Of a stretch of 48,614 nucleotides of DNA, positions 26,701 through 35,222 are shown in pieces. The notes beneath the pieces are model-generated. The model was not told the origin of the DNA and did not search any database. It saw only the letters and a program-made list of their open reading frames with translations. The stretch spans positions 1 to 48,614 of the forward strand of contig QOVW01000004.1 of NCBI GenBank assembly GCA_003339605.1, read 5' to 3'. Source of the DNA: Spirobacillus cienkowskii. Lineage in GTDB: Bacteria; Bdellovibrionota_B; Oligoflexia; Silvanigrellales; Silvanigrellaceae. The translations under genes and the position numbers were made by a program. Within the stretch, counting starts at the first letter, position 1. Every line of letters starts with the position of its first letter.

Positions 26701-27414
26701 ATGTATTACTCTAATTGTTTAAAATCTGTATATTTTGGTATTTTTATAGTGCCGCATTTTTTTATTTTTGCTCAAGAGTCGAATCCTGAAATTCAAGTAC
26801 AAACTCAGCCCTTACAAGGAAACGGACTGCAAAGATTAGGAAATGCTCCAATACCATTGCCGGCAAAAAATGTAGAGCTCATGGTTTCACCGAATATCAA
26901 TATTCAAAGACCTGTTGGCTCTAGTGTCACTCCTATTCCCGCAACACCTAAAAAATTTCCGTATGATTCTACAATTATGGCAGGGCGTATTATTTATTTA
27001 AATGGGGTCAATATCACTTCAGTAAGAAACCAAGAATTAGAAAATGTCAATATTCATATAGATAACAATGGTAATATTTATATTGAAGCTCCTCAGTATG
27101 AAGTAGGTACGGAGCAAAGCTTCCACCCTTTAATGCCAAGTGAATTGCCTAAATTTCCTAAAGCGCAAATTAAAGACTCGCCTATTCCTAGTGGTGTTTA
27201 TTCAAAAGAAACTGGTAAACTTATTAACCAACCGGCAGACAATGCTCAGCCTATTTTTTCTAAAGAATTTAGTCCTTCTGCTTCTGCTCAGGATCAGACA
27301 ATAAGATCACCAGCTGCCAAACTACAACCTAACGGAACTCAGGATAATTTGTCTTCTGCTCCAAATTCGCAAAAGATATTACCAGAAAATAGCCAAAATA
27401 ATTTTAAAAATTAA
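26701..27414 (+). CDS. Hypothetical secreted Pro/Asn/Gln-rich protein
   Basis: I do not recognise this 237-residue protein. It begins with a signal peptide (cleavage near IFAQE, about residue 24). A low-complexity, Pro/Gln/Asn-rich region runs to about residue 90. A compact beta-like module follows (AGRIIYLNGVNITSVRNQ, then NVNIHIDNNGNIYIEAPQYEV; about 97-138), and then about 100 residues of Ser/Pro/Asn-rich sequence. The module looks folded; the rest looks disordered. AGGTG precedes ATG 26701. A cell-envelope or export role is only inference. Confidence 0.7.
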   Translation: MYYSNCLKSVYFGIFIVPHFFIFAQESNPEIQVQTQPLQGNGLQRLGNAPIPLPAKNVELMVSPNINIQRPVGSSVTPIPATPKKFPYDSTIMAGRIIYLNGVNITSVRNQELENVNIHIDNNGNIYIEAPQYEVGTEQSFHPLMPSELPKFPKAQIKDSPIPSGVYSKETGKLINQPADNAQPIFSKEFSPSASAQDQTIRSPAAKLQPNGTQDNLSSAPNSQKILPENSQNNFKN

Positions 27415-27496
27415 TTATAATAAAATTTTTTTTAAAAATTTATATTAAATTGACTTAAAATAAATTTTAAAATAGCGTTATCTTCGATTTAATAAA

Positions 27497-27514
27497 TGAT
27501 AAACATTATTATCA
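27497..27514 (+). promoter_or_regulatory. Inverted repeat upstream of the MFS gene (Fur-box-like)
   Basis: TGATAA and TTATCA flank a six-base centre (ACATTA), 36 bases before the MFS start. It resembles a loose Fur-type operator, though the spacing is not standard. TTGACT at 27450 might be its -35 box. Weak evidence in A+T-rich DNA. Confidence 0.25.
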
Positions 27515-27549
27515 TTAGTGTTTGTTAAATTAAAGAAATGAGTTAAGTT

Positions 27550-28710
27550 TTGAAAAATATAAAAAAAATTAATAATAACTATAAAAGTATTATTTTGGCT
27601 TTGCTTTGCGTTGCAATAACAGGAATTGGTTTTGGATTATCTTTACCTTTATTAGCGTTTATAATGCAAAAATTAGGATACTCTTCGTATATTATTGGAT
27701 TAAATACCGCTATGCCGGCATTAGCAGCCATGCTTATGGCACCGTTATTTGTAAAATCAATGGAACGATTTGGTATTAAATTTTTAATTCTTTGCTCTGC
27801 AATTGTTGCAATTGGTTCTTTTTGGGGATTTTATTTTTTTCAGAGTCTTATTATATGGTTTATATTAAGATTTATTTTTGGTGCTTGCTTAGATAGTATA
27901 TTTGTAGCAAGTGAAACCTGGATTGCAGAGCTTGCAAGTAATAAAAATCGTGGAAAAATCATGGGTGTTTTTTCTTCATTTTTAAGTATTGGTTATTTTA
28001 TTGGATCTGGTATACTTACAGTCACTGGCACTCAAGGAATTTATCCATTTGTTATATTTACTATAGTTCTATTGTTTGTATTTTTTCCTCTGTTATTAGC
28101 CAAAGAAAAAATTCCTAATGTTAAAAAAGAAGAAGAGACTCCTTTTTTACCAATCATTCTTACTTCTCCTGTTGCAATGGGAGCAGCATTTGTATACGGC
28201 TATTTAGAAACAAGTGCATTTAATCTTTTGCCAATATTTGCAGTAAATAACGGTTTAACAGAAAAAATTTCAGTTTCTTTATTAATTTTTGTAGGATTAG
28301 GTCAAGCTTGTTTACAATATTTTATTGGTGCTATTTCGGATAAATTTGGAGAACAAAGAGCATTAATTTTATGTTTAATTGTAGGTGTTTTTGGTGCTAT
28401 AGGTATTAAATTATTAATTCAAGATTCGTATTTTTTGTACGGAATTTTATTTTTTTGGGGGGCTTGTATTTCTGGCTTTTATACACTTGCTTTAATAATA
28501 GCTGGAAAACAATTTAGAGGTAAAAGTCTTGCTGGCGCAAATTCTGCTGTTGTTGCAATGTTTGGCTTTGGATCTTTAGTTGGCCCACCTGTGGTTGGAG
28601 TTGGGATGCATTTTTTCGGTGCAAAGGGTTTTTTCTTGGCAATTGTTGTTCCTTTAATTGCTTATGCTTTGTTGTTATTTAGATATAAAAATATTAAAAT
28701 TAATTCTTAA
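27550..28710 (+). CDS. Major facilitator superfamily transporter
   Basis: A 386-residue inner-membrane carrier with about 12 hydrophobic segments and a short central loop near residues 190-205 (KEKIPNVKKEEET). The first helix (LCVAITGIGFGLSLPLLAFIM) and the motif-A-like GAISDKFGEQRALIL in the second half are typical of small-solute exporters. RFIFGACLDSIFVASETWIAE in the first half resembles the YfkF/YcaD-like group. The start is TTG 27550; no ATG fits upstream. Its cargo is unknown. The NUDIX gene starts 27 bases later, so these two may be cotranscribed. Confidence 0.88.
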   Translation: MKNIKKINNNYKSIILALLCVAITGIGFGLSLPLLAFIMQKLGYSSYIIGLNTAMPALAAMLMAPLFVKSMERFGIKFLILCSAIVAIGSFWGFYFFQSLIIWFILRFIFGACLDSIFVASETWIAELASNKNRGKIMGVFSSFLSIGYFIGSGILTVTGTQGIYPFVIFTIVLLFVFFPLLLAKEKIPNVKKEEETPFLPIILTSPVAMGAAFVYGYLETSAFNLLPIFAVNNGLTEKISVSLLIFVGLGQACLQYFIGAISDKFGEQRALILCLIVGVFGAIGIKLLIQDSYFLYGILFFWGACISGFYTLALIIAGKQFRGKSLAGANSAVVAMFGFGSLVGPPVVGVGMHFFGAKGFFLAIVVPLIAYALLLFRYKNIKINS

Positions 28711-28736
28711 CAGGATTGAAATGAGAATTTTTTGAA

Positions 28737-29195
28737 ATGAAGAATTTATTTTTTTTTGTTTTTAATTATATTAAAAAGATATATCAATTATTTTTTAATA
28801 TTAGAACGTTTGGTGTACGTGCAATAATTGTTAATAATGATCAGGTATTATTAATTAAACACACATATTATCCTGGATGGCATTTTCCTGGAGGAGCTGT
28901 TGATAAAGGAGAATCCCCAAGGCAGGCTATTATTAGAGAGGTTTTTGAAGAAGTTGGTGTGTTAGTTAAAGAACAACCTATTGTATTTGATAATTATTTT
29001 CATCAAATTCATCGTGTCGATGACATTGTTATTTTGTATGTAATTAAAAATTATGAACTTGTTTTAAGTAAATGCTCCGAAGTTAAAGATTTGAAGTGGT
29101 TTAATATTAATGATTTACCAAATGATATTTCTCATGCTACAAAAAGAAGAATTGATGAATATTATTTTCATCATACAAAAAGTGATTTTTGGTAA
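28737..29195 (+). CDS. NUDIX hydrolase
   Basis: The 152-residue protein hydrolyses a nucleoside diphosphate linked to another moiety. The full NUDIX box is present: GGAVDKGESPRQAIIREVFEEVG (about residues 52-74) matches G-x5-E-x7-R-E-U-x-E-E-x-G-U, giving the metal-binding Glu residues. The first 22 residues are hydrophobic and basic, MKNLFFFVFNYIKKIYQLFF, unlike the plain NUDIX domain that follows; this could be a membrane-associating segment. The substrate cannot be read. A lipoprotein gene follows after 31 bases. Confidence 0.9.
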   Translation: MKNLFFFVFNYIKKIYQLFFNIRTFGVRAIIVNNDQVLLIKHTYYPGWHFPGGAVDKGESPRQAIIREVFEEVGVLVKEQPIVFDNYFHQIHRVDDIVILYVIKNYELVLSKCSEVKDLKWFNINDLPNDISHATKRRIDEYYFHHTKSDFW

Positions 29196-29226
29196 ATTAC
29201 AAAAGAGTATTTTTTTAGGGATTTAT

Positions 29227-29571
29227 ATGAAAATTTCAATAATTTTATCTTTAATATGTTTGTTTACTTATGGTTGTGGATCGGTTCGTAATTTTGAAAA
29301 AGGCGAAAATTTATTAGCATGGGTAGGATTGCCCATATCTGAAGTTTTGCGACATCCCAAATTTGGTATACCAGATATTGAAAAATCTGTTGGAAATGAA
29401 AGAATAATTACTTATAATCAAAATTTTGCTTTTGAAAATAATAATACACTCAGTATTTTTTGTAGTAGATCGTTTGTTTACGGAGTCGATTTAAAAATTA
29501 ACAAAGTTATATTAGAAGGTTCTTGTCAAAATAATGATAGTTACCTCCCTAATAGTTCTAAAATAAAATAA
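29227..29571 (+). CDS. Small lipoprotein, SmpA/OmlA-like in size
   Basis: This 114-residue protein has a clear lipoprotein signal: MKISIILSLICLFTYGC, with the lipobox Cys at residue 17. The mature part contains WVGLPISEVLRHPKFGIPDIEKSVGNERIITY, a pattern reminiscent of small outer-membrane lipoproteins with a G-x-P turn, but the family is not certain. An open frame extends upstream to 29110 inside the NUDIX gene, but AGGGA before ATG 29227 decides the start. The next gene begins 12 bases after the stop. Confidence 0.75.
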   Translation: MKISIILSLICLFTYGCGSVRNFEKGENLLAWVGLPISEVLRHPKFGIPDIEKSVGNERIITYNQNFAFENNNTLSIFCSRSFVYGVDLKINKVILEGSCQNNDSYLPNSSKIK

Positions 29572-29582
29572 AGTGATTTAAA

Positions 29583-30128
29583 ATGGAAGTTTTTGTTGCA
29601 AATAATATTGCCCATAAAATGAATAAAATGCTTTTAATTTTATCAACTGACAGTGATTGTCAAGTCAAAATTAAACATTTAAAAGAAGACAGTCAGCATT
29701 TAGAATATTTTCTTTCATTTCCTGTTGAAATTAGAGATAAAATGGCAAATATATTAGGGATAAGTTTAAAAACATTACATCGCATCTATGAAAATCCTAT
29801 TAAAATTTTAGATGACTATAATGTTGTTAATCGGTTGGGATGTTTTTTTAATATGACTTATCCAGAAATAATTTTCCTCTTTTTTAATTTACATCAACAA
29901 GATTTGAATTTAGATAATTCTGCTTCAGCATTTTTGAAAGAAATTAATTTAATTGATAAAGAATTATCTGTTGAATCTAGAAGAGAGCTGGTTAGATTGC
30001 TGGTATTAATAAGAAAAATGAAAATACCAATTCATGGATTTTCATTTGTTGCTAGACAAATGATTTATAAAAAATGTTTTACAGATGAGAATTTTAATAG
30101 AACTAAAAATTTAATTGATAATTTTTAG
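29583..30128 (+). CDS. Hypothetical protein, possible helix-turn-helix
   Basis: I do not recognise this 181-residue, largely helical protein. Residues 48-75 (IRDKMANILGISLKTLHRIYENP) have the rhythm of a helix-turn-helix unit, which suggests DNA binding. No membrane segment or signal peptide is visible. It follows the small lipoprotein by 12 bases. Its last 26 bases overlap the end of the convergent hybrid kinase, which might allow mutual antisense effects. The start ATG 29583 has only a poor ribosome site. Confidence 0.6.
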   Translation: MEVFVANNIAHKMNKMLLILSTDSDCQVKIKHLKEDSQHLEYFLSFPVEIRDKMANILGISLKTLHRIYENPIKILDDYNVVNRLGCFFNMTYPEIIFLFFNLHQQDLNLDNSASAFLKEINLIDKELSVESRRELVRLLVLIRKMKIPIHGFSFVARQMIYKKCFTDENFNRTKNLIDNF

Positions 30129-31851
30129 TAGATTTACTTTGTTTAATCATAGTTTTTATCTCTTGATACTCTAGTGGTCTTTTTTGAAAGAAAAGGTCTA
30201 TTTTTTCAAGCATCCAGTTTGGTATTTCTTTTTTAATTTTTTCATTAAATCCTGTGCATAAAATAAAATAACCATTAAAATTTTCTTCCTCATTTTCTAT
30301 TCCTCCAATTAAATTAGAATTAATAAAATTAATACCGTTACCAAAATCAAAGTCACTAATTATTGCTTTAATACTAGAAAGGATAGTTCTTTCATGAATT
30401 TTTTCTTCGTCCAAGTAGAAAAAAAATTCATCTGGATTTCTAAAAAATAAAATATTTGCATCGTGCATTTTTGTTTTCCAGCCATTCCAAATAAGTTCAT
30501 TATCCTCAATTATAACTACTAGTGGTTTATTGTTATCTAAAGAAATAGGAGTTTCAATAATACAGTCTTTTTCAGAATTTATAAAAGTGAATTCTTGTGA
30601 AATTTTAAAAACTTCATCTGCTGTTTTAACTGCAAATGAAAAACATGTTTTATCTTTTTTATTTAATTTTAGGTTACTTCCTGTTTTTTTTAAAATTTGT
30701 TTTAAATTTTTTAAACCAATTCCATGTCCATCTCGTTTGTTTGAAAATCCAGAAAAAATCTTATTTCTAATTATTTTTGGGATGATATGACCATTATTTG
30801 AAATTTCTATAATCACAATATTTTTTAATTTTTGGTATAAATTTTGTGATATTTTCACATGAATTTGTGTGGCATGGATAGATTCATGTACTGCATTTTT
30901 AAGTATAGTATTAAAAGCTATGTAAAGGGTACTTCTATCAAATTTTAATTTATAATTTATATTTATAAAGCCTGTTAACACAATCTTGGTGTTGCCAATG
31001 TTTTTCCAAACTTCTTCAAGTACTTCAATTGGATTGATGTTTTCAATTCTTACCTTTCTTAAAATTATTTGTGCAACGTTATTATGGTGAATTGCTGCAT
31101 TAATCGAAGATTTTAGGTCTAATGGATATTTTAAAACGTTTTCTTGATTTATTAGCTCATGTTCTATCATATTTTTAATATTTTCTAGAGTTTTTGATTC
31201 AATATTTTTTGCAGTATTTTTTTCAATTTTTAACTTTAAAAACGAAATTGGTGGTAATACAATAAATGTCGTAAATATAAATATTAAAATAATAATTATT
31301 GTAAAAACTTGAAAGAAAGTTGTATGATTATTAAATATTTTAAAATCAAGAGCTTTTTTATAGAAAATTAGTGTATAAGTTTTTTTTTGAAAAACTTGAT
31401 CATTTATGATTTTATAAGAATATATAGGAAAAGAAACACCAACAATCAACCAGTCGTTAAAAATAAAAACTGAGCTAAAATTTTTTAAAAAATTTTTTAA
31501 AAATATGGTTTTTTTTATTTCTGAAATTGATGATGCATTGGTTTGCCAAATTGGATATTGTGTAAGTGTGCAATCGTCACATTCCCAAATTTCTGCAGCA
31601 AAAAAATTATTTTTTTCAGCACTTTCATAAAGATTAATTGAAGAAGACACTTCGATTAATCTTCTATAGGCATCTAGAGAATTATTATTCTGCATTAGGT
31701 ATTCTGTATAACCGTAAGTTGATAAATAATAATCTTTTAATTGAAGAGTTATAATAATAATATCAATAATTAAAACTGTAATAGATATTAAAAATGATAA
31801 TATTATCCAGTATACTAAATGAATTTTTCTTATAAATAAATTGTTTTTTAT
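30103..31851 (-). CDS. Hybrid sensor histidine kinase with C-terminal receiver; probable AUA start
   Basis: The recognised part has a membrane helix, an ATP-binding GHKL domain and a C-terminal receiver. The N-box is NTILKNAVHES, G1 has Asn (ISNNGHIIP) and G2 is DGHGIGLKNL. The receiver has the IIEDNE acidic pair, the likely phospho-acceptor Asp in ISDFDFG, the Thr in LCTGF and the Lys in FQKRP. The H-box is not canonical; the His in MIEHEL is my best guess. The first ATG (31695) would cut off a perfect membrane segment that reads in frame upstream (WIILSFLISITVLIIDIIII). AAAGGA stands eight bases before an ATA at 31851, so I place the start there; an ATT is the other option. Two helices then flank a periplasmic sensor of about 150 residues. 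Confidence 0.8.
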   Translation of the reverse strand: MKNNLFIRKIHLVYWIILSFLISITVLIIDIIIITLQLKDYYLSTYGYTEYLMQNNNSLDAYRRLIEVSSSINLYESAEKNNFFAAEIWECDDCTLTQYPIWQTNASSISEIKKTIFLKNFLKNFSSVFIFNDWLIVGVSFPIYSYKIINDQVFQKKTYTLIFYKKALDFKIFNNHTTFFQVFTIIIILIFIFTTFIVLPPISFLKLKIEKNTAKNIESKTLENIKNMIEHELINQENVLKYPLDLKSSINAAIHHNNVAQIILRKVRIENINPIEVLEEVWKNIGNTKIVLTGFININYKLKFDRSTLYIAFNTILKNAVHESIHATQIHVKISQNLYQKLKNIVIIEISNNGHIIPKIIRNKIFSGFSNKRDGHGIGLKNLKQILKKTGSNLKLNKKDKTCFSFAVKTADEVFKISQEFTFINSEKDCIIETPISLDNNKPLVVIIEDNELIWNGWKTKMHDANILFFRNPDEFFFYLDEEKIHERTILSSIKAIISDFDFGNGINFINSNLIGGIENEEENFNGYFILCTGFNEKIKKEIPNWMLEKIDLFFQKRPLEYQEIKTMIKQSKSTKNYQLNF

Positions 31852-31906
31852 TTTTTATTTCCTTTTAGGTTGCTTTTAATCATCAAGTTTATGGGCTATT
31901 TTAGCA

Positions 31907-31942
31907 AAACATCCTCAAATTTATAAGAATTAGAGGATGTTT
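31907..31942 (-). terminator. Terminator after the oligopeptide-binding protein gene
   Basis: AAACATCCTC/GAGGATGTTT (31907-31916 with 31933-31942) form a 10-bp perfect stem with further partial pairing (AATT/AATT) inside. On the minus strand the stem is followed by TTGCT and A/T, a moderate U-tract. It separates the SBP gene from the kinase. Confidence 0.6.
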
Positions 31943-31998
31943 AAGTAATAAGTTTATATGTTTAAAATAGTTGGGAAGATTTGGAATCATTCCATTTT

Positions 31999-33666
31999 TT
32001 ATATATTTAATAAATGATCGCGCATTTGTATTTCCCATATTGCTAAGCGAATACCATTTGTTTGATTTCCTAAACTTAGTACTCGTCTAGAATCGTATGA
32101 CAATACCATACGTTGAAACATAATAATTGTCATGATATTTTTTTCTGTAAAATATTGGCTAAGTTGTTTGGTGTATTCAGGGTTTTCTGAAGCATGCTTT
32201 AAAGATAAAGAAAACAGTTTTTCATAAACAGGATCAACAGGATGTTCGTGTTTAAAAAATGAACCTTCGCTAAAATGCCCAAAATTTCTATGTGGGTCTT
32301 CATGCGGATATCCAAATCCTGTAAAGAAAAAGACATTTTTGTCATTATCAGCAAATTTATCATAATTTATGTCGGTGTTTAAAAACTCTGTTTCTATACC
32401 AATTTCTTTTAATTGTTGCTGTATTTCTTTAATATATTCAAGAGAATTAATATCTGAGACATCTTCCCAATATGTTGGAACTTGAAATACTTTGTCTTTC
32501 CAGAGATCTTCAGGAACCAAGCTTAATAATTTTTTTGCCTCTTCGACATTTTGTGATTGAATTGGAATATCTGCACGGTATTTTTTTAGCCAAGATGTTT
32601 TTGTAAACATTTGATCTTCTGGAATCATTTCATTAAATAGTGCTTTTTCAGCAATTTTTTGGCGATCAAGGGCAAGTGAGATAGCTTTTCTAAAGTTGTC
32701 ATTTTTGCCAAGTTCAGTTTGGTAGTTATAAAGTAATCCCGCATTTGAGTAAACACTCGGAAAAACAACTTTGTTATCGTATTCATTGACTCCTCTACCA
32801 GGACCTCCTAAAAGCATTTTAATATCGCCAACATTTTCTGAGCTAAATAATAAAGTGACAAATTTAGGAATTTTTTCTTTGTCATCAAATTTTTGTAGAT
32901 AAAATTCTGACTTTTTAAAATCTGCATTAATAACCTGATATTTTCCAAATCCAATTGGATATTTTTTCCAAGTGAGATAATCGTTTTCTAAACCTTCAAT
33001 TGGCACTATCGGAACCTTGCCATCAGAAATTCGAGCAAAGAAAAAGTGACTCGGTTCTTTTAGTTTAAAAACAATATTGTATTTGTCTTTAACCTGTATC
33101 CCTTCAACTGTTTGAGTCGGGTATGTGTTGCCATCAATGGTTTGCATTACAGGTTTTTTTTGTTTTGCTGTTTCTAGACCTAAAATATTATTAAGTATTT
33201 TATGAGAATAGGTGGCATCCTCTTTTGCTAGAATTTGTCTTACTAATGAAAACTCAACGTCATAGGCATTCACTTCGCGTTTATTATGAAAATAAACGCC
33301 TTGTTTTATTTTTGCGACACATGTTATTTTTTCGCAGTAATATTCGCTAAAGAGCGTGGTTTGACTGGTAATCTTATGGTAGCTCATATCAAAAATTGGA
33401 GTTAGGCTGCCATGGACTGCGGCTGAAAATGTTTCACTAACATGGATCGGAGCATCTTCGTATTCCCAAGGGATATGAGGCACTTCTGCTAAATTTATGG
33501 TTAAAGTATCTTTATCTGTACTTATTAATAATTTTGGGGGTGCTGATTCATTTTTAGAATATAATTGTTTTATATTTTTAAAGTTTAACGAAAAAAATAC
33601 AGCACCAATAATTAATAGTAATAGTAACAAAATTTTTTGAGTAGTTAAAAATTTTTTATTTTTCAT
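31999..33666 (-). CDS. ABC transporter substrate-binding protein, family 5
   Basis: The 555-residue product is an oligopeptide/dipeptide-type binding protein (SBP_bac_5). After an N-terminal membrane segment (residues 11-27) with no lipobox, so a signal anchor or an uncleaved signal, it has the family landmarks: VKIKQGVYFHNKREVNAYDVEFSLVRQ, then FRKAISLALDRQKIAEKALF and VEEAKKLLS. Such proteins capture peptides for an Opp/Dpp importer. Permease and ATPase genes are absent here. A terminator separates it from the downstream sensor kinase. Together with the SBP-like protein near pncB it makes two orphan members in the window. Confidence 0.9.
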   Translation of the reverse strand: MKNKKFLTTQKILLLLLLIIGAVFFSLNFKNIKQLYSKNESAPPKLLISTDKDTLTINLAEVPHIPWEYEDAPIHVSETFSAAVHGSLTPIFDMSYHKITSQTTLFSEYYCEKITCVAKIKQGVYFHNKREVNAYDVEFSLVRQILAKEDATYSHKILNNILGLETAKQKKPVMQTIDGNTYPTQTVEGIQVKDKYNIVFKLKEPSHFFFARISDGKVPIVPIEGLENDYLTWKKYPIGFGKYQVINADFKKSEFYLQKFDDKEKIPKFVTLLFSSENVGDIKMLLGGPGRGVNEYDNKVVFPSVYSNAGLLYNYQTELGKNDNFRKAISLALDRQKIAEKALFNEMIPEDQMFTKTSWLKKYRADIPIQSQNVEEAKKLLSLVPEDLWKDKVFQVPTYWEDVSDINSLEYIKEIQQQLKEIGIETEFLNTDINYDKFADNDKNVFFFTGFGYPHEDPHRNFGHFSEGSFFKHEHPVDPVYEKLFSLSLKHASENPEYTKQLSQYFTEKNIMTIIMFQRMVLSYDSRRVLSLGNQTNGIRLAIWEIQMRDHLLNI

Positions 33667-33868
33667 ATGAAATCTTTTTATTAAAAGTTAAGGTTTTGCC
33701 ACTTTGTAGAAAATTTATAATGGCGACTACTAATTTAGTATTTATTATAAATTTTTTTATAAGTCATCATATTATTAATATTTTGTTTATAATTTGGTTA
33801 TGGTATTATCTTATGATTAGGAAAAAAGTAAAATTATTAAAATTAAAAATATTTAACAAAATTTTAAA

Positions 33869-34105
33869 TTAATGAATATGTTTATAGCAAGGTTTGTAGT
33901 CCACTCTAGCTCTTAACTCTTTGCGAATATGTTTAGATATTTTAATAGCGACTTGTTTATCATAAACACATTCTGGAGCCGTATTATCAATTATTGAAGA
34001 AGATTCATATTGAAAATAATCATAAAAATAATGAAGTTGAAAAGTGGTTAAGTTTTTTAAATAATATTTTGGATTTAAATATATTTTACGTAATAAGTAT
34101 TCCAC
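33869..34105 (-). CDS. Small basic orphan protein, 78 residues
   Basis: GTG 34105 has a strong GGAG ribosome site six bases upstream. The product is rich in Lys, Arg, Tyr, His and Leu (MEYLLRKIYLNPKYYLKNL at the start and YKPCYKHIH at the end) and is probably cytosolic. It has no recognised family. Its 3' end overlaps a weak 50-residue frame on the other strand by four bases. It lies between the SBP gene and udk with gaps of about 200 bases on both sides, so it should have its own promoter. Confidence 0.55.
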   Translation of the reverse strand: MEYLLRKIYLNPKYYLKNLTTFQLHYFYDYFQYESSSIIDNTAPECVYDKQVAIKISKHIRKELRARVDYKPCYKHIH

Positions 34106-34346
34106 TTATTTCTCCTTCTCAAAAGCCACTTTTTAAATATAAAATTAGCAAATATTTGAATTAACAGTTAATAATTAAAATAATGATGTATAATATACTG
34201 ATTATAGTTATATTTACACCATCATCATCACTCTTAAATGTTTGTTAAAATCATGACAAGAATAACATACTTAAAAATTAGGACAGAAGACAAAATTGTC
34301 GTGAAACGAAGTTATAAAAAAATAACAATAGTGATTTTTTAATATA

Positions 34347-35057
34347 TTATAAAAATAATACTTCTTTTATTATTTTTAGTGAAAGATCTTCAATAACTTG
34401 TTCAAATGACTGCTCTCCAGATATAATTTGATCTGCTTTCGATTTTCCGGGTTCAACATAAACATTATGCATAGGACTTACCGTTGAATTGAATTGTGAA
34501 TGGACAGATTCTGGAGTTCTGCCTCGTTCCCGAACATCTCTTTTAAGCCGTCTTTCAAATCGAACTTTTTCTGAAGTTTCTATAAAAACTTTATGATTAA
34601 TTCTCTTTTCAATATCTGTATCTGCAAAAAGTAAAATTCCTTCAAGAATTACAATTGGTTTTGGGGTAGCAAATTGATTATTGTTGAGTCTACTATGCTT
34701 TGCAAAGTCGTAGAGAGGGATGGTGACGCTTTTGCCTAAGGCAAGGGCATCTAGGTGAGAAACAAGGAGAGGGAATTCAATGGTATCCGGATGATCAAAA
34801 TTAATTTTTTCTCTTTGGTCAAACGAAAGATGGCTCAAATCTTTATAATAGTAGTCCTGGCTTATATGAAGGACATGCTCTTGTCCCAGGTGTTTGACAA
34901 GTTGTTTGCAAAACGTCGTTTTTCCACTCCCAGAGCCGCCACAAACCCCTATAACATAAGGTTGCACAGGGCTTACATTAATTTGGTTTAAAATACCTTT
35001 TGCCTCTCGAATTTTGTATTCAAGTGAATGCAATTTATAAGAGTGCTTTTGCCACAT
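34347..35057 (-). CDS. udk: Uridine kinase
   Basis: Udk phosphorylates uridine and cytidine to the monophosphates in pyrimidine salvage. The 236-residue protein has the P-loop GVCGGSGSGKTT, then HISQDYYYKDLSHL, NFDHPDTIEFPLL, YDFAKHSR and VILEGILLFAD, and the RLKRDVRERGRTPESV lid, all typical. The N-terminal extension of about 35 residues before the P-loop is longer than in E. coli. ATG 35057 follows AAAGG with a long spacing. It is divergent from the methylmalonyl-CoA operon, with 165 bases between. Confidence 0.94.
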   Translation of the reverse strand: MWQKHSYKLHSLEYKIREAKGILNQINVSPVQPYVIGVCGGSGSGKTTFCKQLVKHLGQEHVLHISQDYYYKDLSHLSFDQREKINFDHPDTIEFPLLVSHLDALALGKSVTIPLYDFAKHSRLNNNQFATPKPIVILEGILLFADTDIEKRINHKVFIETSEKVRFERRLKRDVRERGRTPESVHSQFNSTVSPMHNVYVEPGKSKADQIISGEQSFEQVIEDLSLKIIKEVLFL

Positions 35058-35146
35058 ATTTTAATATCCTTTGCAGGCAGTGCTCAATCAAAACAGCAAA
35101 CACTTAGCTGTTATTGGGGCTCAATGCAAGTATCGTTTACAAAATG

Positions 35147-35174
35147 TTGCAAAATATTTAGCAGTAATTACACT
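35147..35174 (+). promoter_or_regulatory. Possible promoter of the propionate/methylmalonyl-CoA operon
   Basis: TTGCAA (35147-35152) and TACACT (35169-35174) are 16 bases apart and lie about 50 bases before the first gene. Position fits; the -10 box is imperfect. Confidence 0.35.
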
Positions 35175-35222
35175 TAATCTATGTAACAAGCTATCGATAT
35201 CTTAAAACAGGGATTTTAATAA

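Noticed and set aside
33720-33872. 50-residue hydrophobic plus-strand frame
   Set aside because: Its ATG overlaps a perfect TATAAT and has no ribosome site; A/T-rich DNA readily gives hydrophobic frames.
34238-34342. 34-residue plus-strand frame before udk
   Set aside because: No ribosome site and no other support.
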